From positions 1 through 39,276 of the forward strand of contig NZ_LWCS01000047.1 in the NCBI RefSeq assembly GCF_001650495.1: a stretch of 39,276 nucleotides of DNA, read 5' to 3'. This document shows, piece after piece, positions 14,092 to 20,919 of this stretch (positions within the stretch are counted from its first letter, which is position 1; each line of letters begins with the position of its first letter). Both the position numbers and the translations under genes were made by a program. Source of the DNA: Mycolicibacterium iranicum (GTDB lineage Bacteria; Actinomycetota; Actinomycetes; Mycobacteriales; Mycobacteriaceae). A model generated the notes under the pieces. It saw only the letters and a list, made by a program, of their open reading frames with translations. It ran no database searches and was not told where the DNA came from.

Positions 14092-14529
14092 GTGTCCAAC
14101 TACCGCCTGATCATCGTCGGAACCGACGGATCGGACACCTCTCTGCGAGCCGTCGACAAGGCCGCGGCCCTGGCAGGGGAGTCCGGCGCCACGCTCGTCA
14201 TCGCCTCCGCCTACACCCCGCAGCGGCGTGACGCCGCCGGACCGGACCCCGATCAACCACGCCACCCGCGCGACACCCCGGTGAGCGACCTGCTCGCCGA
14301 CGCCGCCGACCGCGCGAAGAGCGCAGGCGCCCGCGATGTCGATGTCCGCGCCCTGGAGGGGACCCCCGCCGACGCGTTGGTCGACCTCGCAGCCGAACTC
14401 GGCGCGGATCTGATCGTCGTGGGCAGCGTCGGGCTGAACTCCGTGGTCGGACGTCTCGTCGGCTCCGTCCCCCGTGTCGTGCAGCGGCGCGCCGAGACCG
14501 AGGTGCTGGTCGTCGAGACCTCTGGGTGA
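14092..14529 (+). CDS. Universal stress protein (UspA family)
   Basis: A 145-residue single-domain UspA protein. It begins RLIIVGTDGSDTSLRAVDKAA, the usual nucleotide-fold start with the conserved Asp, and ends with the ATP-binding signature G-x2-G-x9-G-S (GSVGLNSVVGRLVGS) near residues 121-136, so it is an ATP-binding type. The GTG start has a strong Shine-Dalgarno sequence (GGAGGAG) seven bases upstream. It is transcribed away from the Asp23 operon, which suggests shared stress control. Mycobacterial Usps are often induced in hypoxia; nothing in this promoter looks clearly like a DosR box. Confidence 0.92.
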   Translation: MSNYRLIIVGTDGSDTSLRAVDKAAALAGESGATLVIASAYTPQRRDAAGPDPDQPRHPRDTPVSDLLADAADRAKSAGARDVDVRALEGTPADALVDLAAELGADLIVVGSVGLNSVVGRLVGSVPRVVQRRAETEVLVVETSG

Positions 14530-14675
14530 CGACCCGGTCGCCTCGGCAGCGGGCTGTGTGGTGCTCCGCGAGGGCGGAATTGACCTTCGTCCAGATCGGC
14601 GGGATCCTGGGAATCAGCCGACGGCGCGCGCGGACACCACCGTCGCGCTCGGAAAACCCAACAAAGGCTGCAGCG

Positions 14676-15107
14676 ATGGCGATAGGCGACTACGACGTGC
14701 TCGCACGCGCGTCTCGTGTCCTTCGCGCTGCGCCGGAGCCGGGTTGGGCGCAGATCGAGCAATCCGTCATCGAAGCCGTCCGGCGAACACCGCGCGCCGG
14801 CTGGCCGATCGCCGTCGCCGACCCGGCGCCCGGGTCCGCCCCGGGGCGCCTCCGCGTGAGCGACCTCGTCGTGCGGACCTTGATCGCGCAGCGGCTCGCC
14901 GCCGATCGGGACGTCGCACTCAGCGACGTCGAGGTGGTGCTCGAGGGCGAGACCCTTCGGGCGGTCCACATCGAGGTCAGTGGACGTTTCGGCAGCGCGC
15001 TACCCCGCGCGGCCGAACGAGTCCGCGCACTCGCCGGGGCCGTCGTCGCGGAGACGACGGGTCACCACGCCGACGTGACCGTCGCCGTCACCGACGTCCA
15101 CCGCTGA
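14676..15107 (+). CDS. Asp23/Gls24-like protein
   Basis: A 143-residue protein whose second half (SDVEVVLEGETLRAVHIEVSGRFGSALPRAAERVRALAGAVVAETTG, then VTVAVTDVHR) repeats the strand-helix-strand pattern of the short Asp23-like protein at 13172-13486. The first half (YDVLARASRVLRAAPEPGWAQIEQSVIEAVRRTPRAGWPIAV) is helical and specific to this protein. I use the ATG at 14676; the same frame is open back to 14526 and the extra 50 residues contain a sigma-factor-like helix-turn-helix fragment, treated as a separate observation. It probably belongs functionally with the Asp23 operon. It ends four bases before the convergent gene. Confidence 0.68.
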   Translation: MAIGDYDVLARASRVLRAAPEPGWAQIEQSVIEAVRRTPRAGWPIAVADPAPGSAPGRLRVSDLVVRTLIAQRLAADRDVALSDVEVVLEGETLRAVHIEVSGRFGSALPRAAERVRALAGAVVAETTGHHADVTVAVTDVHR

Positions 15108-15111
15108 ACCG

Positions 15112-15873
15112 TCACCTCCAGCGCCCGAGGATCTCCTTCGCTCGCTCGGCCAATGCCGCCTGCCAGAACGGTCCGAAGCTGATCCGTGCCACCCCGAGCG
15201 GTCCGTACGACGCCGGATCCGACTGGTCGGGTCGGGCGATCGCGTTGACGGGCAGCGGCAGCTCGGAGGTCAGACGCTTCATCACCTCGGGCGGATGGAC
15301 CCCGACCGGGTAGAGGACGTCGGCTCCGGCGTCGGCGGCTTCCCTCAGTCGCGCGATCGCGCGATCCACCCGGTCGGCCTCGTCGCCGTCCTGCCGCAGG
15401 AACAGGTCTGTCCTGGCGTTGACCACCACCCGAACACCTGCTGCGTCAGCCGCGGCGCGCAGCCCGCCGACCAGTTCGGCGTGCTCGCCGGACGAGCGCA
15501 GCCTGCCGCCCTCGCTGTGCACGGTGTCTTCGATGTTGAGGCCGACGGCGCCCACCGACAGCAACCCCTCGATCAGCCGGGCCGGTGCCTCGGCGTATCC
15601 GGATTCGATGTCGACCGACAGCGGGACGTCGACCGCGGCGGTGATCTGGGCGACTCGGGTGAGGACGTCGTCGAAGGTCATGCCCTCGTTGTCGGATTTG
15701 CCGACCGAGTCGGCCACCGGGTGGCTGCCGACGGTCAGCGCGGCGAACCCGGCATCGACCGCCAAGTTGGCCGACCACGCATCCCACACCGTGGGTAGTA
15801 CGACCGGGTTCCCGGGTTGATGCAACGCCAGCAGCGTCTCCGCCCTGGACTTCAATTCGTCTGTCGTGGCCAT
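15112..15873 (-). CDS. Isocitrate lyase / phosphoenolpyruvate mutase superfamily protein
   Basis: A 253-residue TIM-barrel enzyme of the PEP mutase/isocitrate lyase superfamily. The metal- and substrate-binding features are visible: VLPTVWDAWSANLAVDAGFAALTVGS near residues 24-50, SVDIESGYAE near residue 87 (the D-x-E/D-x-GYG-like motif), VGLNIEDTV near residue 110 and VVVNARTDLFL near residue 150. It lacks the KKCG motif of true isocitrate lyases. Such short members are carboxyvinyl-phosphonate mutase-like or oxaloacetate/2-methylisocitrate lyase-like; the substrate cannot be told here. It has a GGCGGAGG ribosome binding site and diverges from the Sdh1 operon. Confidence 0.85.
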   Translation of the reverse strand: MATTDELKSRAETLLALHQPGNPVVLPTVWDAWSANLAVDAGFAALTVGSHPVADSVGKSDNEGMTFDDVLTRVAQITAAVDVPLSVDIESGYAEAPARLIEGLLSVGAVGLNIEDTVHSEGGRLRSSGEHAELVGGLRAAADAAGVRVVVNARTDLFLRQDGDEADRVDRAIARLREAADAGADVLYPVGVHPPEVMKRLTSELPLPVNAIARPDQSDPASYGPLGVARISFGPFWQAALAERAKEILGRWR

Positions 15874-15899
15874 GTGCCTCCGCCATCTCCGCTCGTCGA

Positions 15900-15915
15900 A
15901 GTGATCTGTCTCACG
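15900..15915. promoter_or_regulatory. CRP-like site upstream of the Sdh1 operon
   Basis: GTGA at 15901-15904 and TCAC at 15911-15914 form a perfect dyad with six bases between, the spacing of cAMP-receptor-protein sites (TGTGA-N6-TCACA); the outermost base differs on each side. Two -10 candidates follow, TAGCAT at 15935-15940 and TACTGT at 15949-15954, which would place the site about 40 or 53 bases before the transcription start. The gene behind is the first of the sdh1 set. Confidence 0.5.
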
Positions 15916-15987
15916 CTTCCATCGGTGATTTCGCTAGCATCAATTGCGTACTGTGATCCATGACACCCTTCAGCCCAAGGAGGTCGC

Positions 15988-16290
15988 TTGTCCAGCACCA
16001 GCACCACCGAACTCGCCCAGCTTCACGACCTGATCGGAAGCCTCAGGCGTTGCGTCACGTCGCTGGCGGCGCGATACGGGGACAGCCCTGCCACCCGTCG
16101 CATCGTCAACGACGCCGAACGCATCCTCAACGATATCGATCGTCTCGACATCGATGCCGAGGAGCTGGAACTCGCGCGGGGCGTCAGCCGGCACCATCAC
16201 GTCGCCGAGCGGATTCCGATCCCGGACACCCAGTACGACACCGATTTCTGGCGCGGTGTCGACGACGAGGGTCTCGGCGGCACGCGCTGA
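15988..16290 (+). CDS. Rv0250c-like conserved small protein preceding Sdh1
   Basis: A 100-residue soluble protein that matches in size and place the conserved hypothetical Rv0250c, which lies just before succinate dehydrogenase 1 in M. tuberculosis. The first 70 residues are helical (ELAQLHDLIGSLRRCVTSLAARYG, then RRIVNDAERILNDIDRLDIDAEEL), and the C-terminus has a characteristic His-rich and acidic tail (SRHHHVAERIPIPDTQYDTDFWRGVDDEG). The TTG start is fixed by a full AAGGAGG four bases upstream. Function is unknown; the tail could bind metal, and constant linkage with Sdh1 suggests a role in its assembly or control. Confidence 0.78.
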   Translation: MSSTSTTELAQLHDLIGSLRRCVTSLAARYGDSPATRRIVNDAERILNDIDRLDIDAEELELARGVSRHHHVAERIPIPDTQYDTDFWRGVDDEGLGGTR

Positions 16291-16363
16291 GATCGTGTGC
16301 CTCCTCTCCTGAGTGGGGAAAGGCGGCACCCCCTCGGGGACACAACTGCATCGAAAGGTAACT

Positions 16364-17182
16364 GTGAGCGCACCCACCGCCGACCGCAAAGCGACCGGCG
16401 TCTTCTCGCCTGGCCGTGCCCAAATCTCGCAGCGCACGCTTCGGACCGACAACTGGCTGAAGTCCCCCATCATCACAGACCTGGGGTTCGCCGCGTTCAT
16501 CATCTACGCGACGGTGCGGGCCTTCCAGCAGGACCACTACTACGTCGCCGACTACCACTACCTGACGCCGTTCTACTCGCCGTGTGTCAGCACCGGGTGC
16601 ATTCCCGAGGCCTCGCACTTCGGCCAATTCCTGCCCGACGTGTGGTGGTTGCCCTACGCCGCGCTGTCACTGCCGTTTCTGCTGCTGTTCCGGCTGACGT
16701 GCTACTACTACCGCGGCGCCTACTACCGCACCGTGTGGCAGTCCCCCACCGCGTGCGCCGTGGCCGAACCGCATAAGAAGTACAGCGGTGAGACGAAGTT
16801 CCCGCTGATCATCCAGAACACGCACCGGTACTTCTTCTACATCGCCGGCATCATCTCGGTGATCAACACCTACGACGCGATCATCGCTTTCCACTCACCG
16901 TCGGGCTTCGGTTTCGGCCTGGGCAACGTGATCCTGGTCGTCAACGTCATCCTGCTGTGGACATACACGATCTCGTGCCACTCCTGCAGGCACGTTGCCG
17001 GCGGGCGCCTCAAGCACTTCTCGAAACACCCTGTCCGCTACTGGATGTGGACCCAGATCAGCAAGCTCAACGTCCGGCACAAGCAATATGCCTGGATCAC
17101 GCTGGGCACCCTGATGCTCACCGACTTCTACGTCATGCTGGTCGCCAGCGGAACCATCTCTGATCTGAGATTCATTGGCTGA
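16364..17182 (+). CDS. sdhC: Succinate dehydrogenase 1 membrane subunit (SdhC, Rv0249c-like)
   Basis: A 272-residue membrane anchor with about five membrane segments (for example PIITDLGFAAFIIYATVRAF, WLPYAALSLPFLLLFRL, YFFYIAGIISVIN, VILVVNVILLWTYTI and the C-terminal LGTLMLTDFYVMLVAS). It carries unusual cysteine and histidine groups: Cys74-x4-Cys79-x5-His85 between the first two helices and Cys205-His206-x-Cys208-x-His210 in the fourth. The mycobacterial Sdh1 has been reported to contain a Rieske-type cluster in its membrane domain, and these residues are the obvious ligands. The GTG at 16364 is chosen because GAAAGG precedes it and MSAPTADRK suits the family. The open frame extends back to 16313 without a signal. 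Confidence 0.9.
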   Translation: MSAPTADRKATGVFSPGRAQISQRTLRTDNWLKSPIITDLGFAAFIIYATVRAFQQDHYYVADYHYLTPFYSPCVSTGCIPEASHFGQFLPDVWWLPYAALSLPFLLLFRLTCYYYRGAYYRTVWQSPTACAVAEPHKKYSGETKFPLIIQNTHRYFFYIAGIISVINTYDAIIAFHSPSGFGFGLGNVILVVNVILLWTYTISCHSCRHVAGGRLKHFSKHPVRYWMWTQISKLNVRHKQYAWITLGTLMLTDFYVMLVASGTISDLRFIG

Positions 17183-17230
17183 CAACGCATTGTGTCCCAG
17201 CGGATCGATCAGACGGACAAGTGAGGATCA

Positions 17231-19156
17231 ATGACTGAACTAGAACGGCACACCTACGACGTCGTCGTCATCGGTGCCGGAGGCGCGGGACTGCGAGCGG
17301 TGATCGAGGCCAGGGAGCGCGGTCTGCGCGTCGCCGTGGTGACCAAATCCCTGTTCGGCAAGGCCCACACCGTGATGGCCGAAGGTGGCTGCGCGGCCGC
17401 GATGCGCAACGTCAACACCAAGGACTCGTGGCAGGTGCACTTCGGTGACACCATGCGCGGCGGCAAGTTCCTCAACAACTGGCGCATGGCCGAACTGCAC
17501 GCCCAGGAGGCACCCGACCGGGTGTGGGAGCTGGAGACCTACGGCGCGCTGTTCGACCGCACCAAGGACGGACGGATCAGCCAGCGCAACTTCGGCGGAC
17601 ACACCTACCCGCGGCTGGCCCACGTCGGCGACCGCACGGGACTGGAGATCATCCGCACGCTGCAGCAGAAGATCGTGTCGCTGCAGCAGGAGGACAAGAA
17701 AGAGCTCGGCGACTACGACGCCCGCATCCGGGTGTTCCACGAGTGCTCGATCACCGAGATCATCAAGGATGGTGATCGGGTCGCCGGCGCGTTCGGGTAC
17801 TACCGCGAGACCGGGAAGTTCGTGCTGTTCGAGGCTCCCGCCATCGTGCTGGCCACCGGCGGCATCGGCAAGTCGTTCAAGGTGTCGTCGAATTCGTGGG
17901 AGTACACCGGCGACGGCCACGCCCTGGCGCTGCGTGCGGGCTCGGGCCTGATCAACATGGAGTTCATCCAGTTCCATCCCACGGGCATGGTCTGGCCGCT
18001 GTCGGTGAAAGGCATCCTCGTCACCGAGGGCGTGCGCGGCGACGGCGGGGTTCTGAAGAACTCCGAGGGCAAGCGCTTCATGTTCGACTACATCCCCGAT
18101 GTGTTCAAGGGGCAGTACGCCGAGTCCGAGGAAGAAGCCGACCAGTGGCTCAAGGACAACGACTCCGCCCGCCGCACCCCTGACCTTCTACCCCGCGACG
18201 AGGTGGCCCGCGCCATCAACGAAGAGGTGAAGGCGGGCCGCGGAACCCCGCACGGCGGTGTGTATCTGGACATCGCGTCGCGCATGCCCGCCGAGGAGAT
18301 CAAGCGCAGGCTGCCCTCGATGTACCACCAGTTCATCGAACTCGCCGAGGTGGACATCACCAAGGACGAGATGGAAGTCGGCCCGACCTGCCACTACGTG
18401 ATGGGAGGCATCGAGGTCGACCCCGACAGCGGTGGCGCCGCCACACAGGGCCTGTTCGCCGCAGGCGAGTGCTCCGGCGGTATGCACGGCTCCAACCGGC
18501 TGGGCGGCAACTCGCTGTCCGATCTGCTGGTATTCGGTCGCCGCGCAGGGCTGGGAGCGTCGGATTACGTTCGGGCCTTAGGCGATCGGCCGACCGTCTC
18601 GGAGGCGGCGCTTGAGCGCGCCGAGGCGTTGGCGCTGTCGCCGTTTGAGGCCAAGGACAACCCCGAGAACCCATACACACTGCACGCCGAGCTGCAGGAG
18701 TCGATGAACGACCTCGCGGGCATCATCCGCAAGGAGAACGAACTCGAAGAGGCCCTCGTCAAGATCGACGAGCTGAAGAAGCGCTACGCCAACGTCGTCG
18801 TCGAGGGCGGCCGCATCTTCAATCCCGGCTGGCACCTCGCCATCGACCTGCGCAACATGCTTCTCGTCAGCGAGTGCGTGGCCAAGGCCGCGCTGCAGCG
18901 CACCGAGAGCCGAGGCGGGCATACCCGCGACGACCATCCGAAGATGGATTCGCATTGGCGCAACAAGCTGTTGGTGTGCCGCACGGTCGACGGCGCCGGC
19001 GACGAGCCGGGCGATCCGGTGATCCCCGAGGTCTCGGTGACGGCGGAGACCCAGCCGCCGATGCGGCCGGACCTGCTCGCGACGTTCGAGCTGTCCGAGT
19101 TGGAGAAGTACTACACCGCGGAAGAGTTGCTCGAGCACCCGGAACAGAAGGGCTGA
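17231..19156 (+). CDS. sdhA: Succinate dehydrogenase 1 flavoprotein subunit SdhA
   Basis: A 641-residue FAD-containing subunit that oxidises succinate to fumarate. The dinucleotide-binding start VVVIGAGGAGLRAV lies at residues 11-24. His46 in the segment GKAHTVMAEGG is the expected site of covalent FAD attachment. Catalytic segments include FIQFHPTGMV, RGTPHGGVYLDI and PTCHYVMGGIEVD with the active His, followed by the GECSGGMHGSNRLGGNSL motif near residue 415. The C-terminal helical region is complete. It matches Rv0248c. A GTGAGGA ribosome binding site precedes the ATG. The menaquinone-linked Sdh1 of mycobacteria feeds the respiratory chain. Confidence 0.95.
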   Translation: MTELERHTYDVVVIGAGGAGLRAVIEARERGLRVAVVTKSLFGKAHTVMAEGGCAAAMRNVNTKDSWQVHFGDTMRGGKFLNNWRMAELHAQEAPDRVWELETYGALFDRTKDGRISQRNFGGHTYPRLAHVGDRTGLEIIRTLQQKIVSLQQEDKKELGDYDARIRVFHECSITEIIKDGDRVAGAFGYYRETGKFVLFEAPAIVLATGGIGKSFKVSSNSWEYTGDGHALALRAGSGLINMEFIQFHPTGMVWPLSVKGILVTEGVRGDGGVLKNSEGKRFMFDYIPDVFKGQYAESEEEADQWLKDNDSARRTPDLLPRDEVARAINEEVKAGRGTPHGGVYLDIASRMPAEEIKRRLPSMYHQFIELAEVDITKDEMEVGPTCHYVMGGIEVDPDSGGAATQGLFAAGECSGGMHGSNRLGGNSLSDLLVFGRRAGLGASDYVRALGDRPTVSEAALERAEALALSPFEAKDNPENPYTLHAELQESMNDLAGIIRKENELEEALVKIDELKKRYANVVVEGGRIFNPGWHLAIDLRNMLLVSECVAKAALQRTESRGGHTRDDHPKMDSHWRNKLLVCRTVDGAGDEPGDPVIPEVSVTAETQPPMRPDLLATFELSELEKYYTAEELLEHPEQKG

Positions 19157-19158
19157 TC

Positions 19159-19914
19159 ATGCCTGCATACAACGCGAAGCTTCGGGTATGGCGCGGCGAC
19201 GTCGCCGGTGGCGAGCTGAAGGATTTCACTGTCGAGGTCAACGAGGGCGAGGTGGTGCTCGACATCATCCATCGCCTGCAGGCCACGCAGACACCCGATC
19301 TCGCGGTCCGGTGGAACTGTAAGGCAGGCAAGTGCGGATCCTGCTCGGCGGAGATCAACGGCCGTCCGCGGCTGATGTGCATGACGCGGATGTCGACGTT
19401 CGGCGAGGACGAGGTCGTCACCGTCACGCCGCTGCGGACCTTCCCGGTGATGCGCGATCTGGTCACCGACGTGTCGTTCAACTACGAAAAAGCCAGGGAG
19501 ATCCCGTCGTTCACGCCCCCCAAGGATCTGCAGCCGGGTGAGTACCGGATGGCGCAGGAGGACGTGAACCGGTCCCAGGAGTTCCGCAAGTGCATCGAGT
19601 GCTTCCTGTGCCAGAACGTATGTCACGTCAACCGTGACCACGAGGAGAACAAGCTGGCGTTCTCCGGCCCGCGCTACCTGATGCGACAGGCCGAACTGGA
19701 CATGCACCCACTGGACACCCACGGCCACCGCGCCGAGCAGGCGCAGGAAGAGAACGGCCTGGGCTTCTGCAACATCACCAAGTGCTGCACCGAGGTCTGC
19801 CCCGAACACATCAAGATCACCGACAACGCGCTGATCCCGATGAAGGAACGTGCCGCCGACCGCAAGTACGACCCGGTGGTGTGGTTGGGCAACAAGCTGT
19901 TTCGGCGGAAGTAG
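19159..19914 (+). CDS. sdhB: Succinate dehydrogenase 1 iron-sulfur subunit SdhB
   Basis: The 251-residue iron-sulfur subunit carries electrons from the flavin to the membrane domain. The [2Fe-2S] ligands are Cys54, Cys59, Cys62 and Cys74 (WNCKAGKCGSC and later LMC). The two further clusters are held by CIECFLCQNVC near residues 144-154 and by CCTEVCPEH near residues 210-218, with the additional Cys in FCNIT. The ATG lies two bases after the sdhA stop. The frame is open upstream within sdhA, but MPAYNAKLRVWRG is the conserved start. It matches Rv0247c. Confidence 0.95.
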   Translation: MPAYNAKLRVWRGDVAGGELKDFTVEVNEGEVVLDIIHRLQATQTPDLAVRWNCKAGKCGSCSAEINGRPRLMCMTRMSTFGEDEVVTVTPLRTFPVMRDLVTDVSFNYEKAREIPSFTPPKDLQPGEYRMAQEDVNRSQEFRKCIECFLCQNVCHVNRDHEENKLAFSGPRYLMRQAELDMHPLDTHGHRAEQAQEENGLGFCNITKCCTEVCPEHIKITDNALIPMKERAADRKYDPVVWLGNKLFRRK

Positions 19915-19922
19915 GCGCCGAA

Positions 19923-20399
19923 ATGACCGTCCAGCCCGAGGAGGACCGCGCCGTCGTCCGGTCCTCCAGGACGGAGAACAGCTACGCCGTCGCGGGTTCT
20001 ATCTCCACGACTGACAGCGCGGTGGTCGCGGGGTCGATTGCCACCAACGGCAGCGCGGTGGTCGCAGGTTCGGTCGCCACTGCGGGCAGCGCCGTGGTGG
20101 TGGGGTCGGTCGCCACGGCGGGCAGCGCGGCCGTAGCGCGCTCCATCGCGACCTCGGGAAGCGCCGCGGTGGCCGGGTCGATCGCGACGGCGGGCAGTGC
20201 GGTGATCGCGGGCTGTGTACTGGCCGTGCTGTGCATCGTGTGCAAGGGCTGCCTGGCCTGCCTCGGCTGCATCGCGTGCACGAAGTGCAAAGCTTGCGTT
20301 GGGTGTGTCAACTGTGAGGACTGCATCGGCTGCGTCGGCTGTGTGAACTGCACCGGACTGCGTAATGCCGTCGGCCTGCGCGATGTGCACGCCGCCTGA
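19923..20399 (+). CDS. Hexapeptide-repeat protein with a C-terminal cysteine ladder, linked to Sdh1
   Basis: A 158-residue protein I cannot assign to any named family. After a polar, charged N-terminus (residues 1-19) come six 12-residue units (residues 20-91) of the type SAVVAGSVATAG, each equal to two hexads of the form V/T-A-G-S-V/A-x, the [LIV]-[GAED]-x2-[STAV]-x pattern of left-handed beta-helices. The hexads go on in the same register into the C-terminal third, where positions 1 and 4 become Cys: from residue 104 to 143 every third residue is Cys (14 in a row), plus Cys98. The protein ends with a short polar tail. It starts eight bases after sdhB and is surely co-transcribed. Its stop lies directly against the stop of the convergent regulator gene. 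No counterpart sits next to Sdh1 in M. tuberculosis. Metal or iron-sulfur binding is an inference. Confidence 0.85.
   Translation: MTVQPEEDRAVVRSSRTENSYAVAGSISTTDSAVVAGSIATNGSAVVAGSVATAGSAVVVGSVATAGSAAVARSIATSGSAAVAGSIATAGSAVIAGCVLAVLCIVCKGCLACLGCIACTKCKACVGCVNCEDCIGCVGCVNCTGLRNAVGLRDVHAA
19980..20195 (+). repeat. Six tandem 36-base coding repeats
   Basis: The six 12-residue units of the preceding protein are visible in the DNA as diverged direct repeats of 36 bases, built on phrases such as GGCAGCGCGGTGGTCGCAGG. The copies differ mostly at third codon positions, as expected for an old protein repeat under selection rather than a recent slippage expansion. Confidence 0.75.
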
Positions 20400-20858
20400 T
20401 CATGCAGGAAGCAGCGCGCGACCGGTCAGCGGGCTGGAATAGACGACGTTCGTGGTGATGGGGCCGAGCGTGGCCAGGCGGCCGGTGAGGCGTTCCAGGT
20501 CGGACATCGACCGCGCCAGCACCTTCACGATGAAACAGTCGTCGCCTGTCACATGGTGTGCCTCCACGATCTCGGGCGTGACGTCGAGCAGGTCGTGGAG
20601 AGGCTTGTAGTTGCCCGACGGGTAGGCCAGCCGAACGAACGCCGTGATCGTGTAGCCCAGCGCGGTCGCCGAGACCGTCGCGGTGTAGCCGGTGATGACC
20701 CCGAGGTCGACGAGTCGGCGGACCCGGTCGGCTGTGGCACTCGGCGACAACATCACCGTTCTGGCCAGGTCGGCGGTGCTCATCCGGCCGTCGCTCTGCA
20801 GGGCCTGCAGGATCGCCTCGTCGGTGCGGTCCAGCGCGTTCCCTTTGATGTCCGCCAT
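20400..20858 (-). CDS. Lrp/AsnC family transcriptional regulator
   Basis: A 152-residue regulator with an N-terminal helix-turn-helix (LDRTDEAILQALQSDGRMSTADLARTVMLSPSATADRVRRLVDLGVI, residues about 8-55) and a C-terminal RAM/AsnC ligand-binding domain (TAFVRLAYPSGN..., PEIVEAHHVTGDDCFIVKVLARSMSDLERL). The family is controlled by amino acids or other small ligands. The ATG at 20858 is chosen since MADIKGNALDRTD is the natural start; the frame is open upstream across the spacer and into the divergent gene. It stands back-to-back with the acyl-CoA dehydrogenase gene (61-base spacer), so it probably controls that gene and itself. Confidence 0.9.
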   Translation of the reverse strand: MADIKGNALDRTDEAILQALQSDGRMSTADLARTVMLSPSATADRVRRLVDLGVITGYTATVSATALGYTITAFVRLAYPSGNYKPLHDLLDVTPEIVEAHHVTGDDCFIVKVLARSMSDLERLTGRLATLGPITTNVVYSSPLTGRALLPA

Positions 20859-20906
20859 ACCGCCGATGATCGCACCGAACGAACTCCCGGACTCAGGCGG
20901 CCGCGC

Positions 20907-20919
20907 TACATTCGCGACC
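20907..20919 (+). promoter_or_regulatory. Leaderless-type -10 element before the acyl-CoA dehydrogenase gene
   Basis: TACATT at 20907-20912 is followed by seven bases and the ATG at 20920, with no ribosome binding site. The 61-base spacer shared with the Lrp-type gene must also hold the regulator's binding site. Confidence 0.45.

Noticed and set aside
19982..20353. Minus-strand frame with Gln/Pro/Thr repeats opposite the cysteine-ladder gene
   Set aside because: The repeats only mirror the 36-base and 9-base periodicity of the plus-strand gene; no ribosome binding site and no partner gene.
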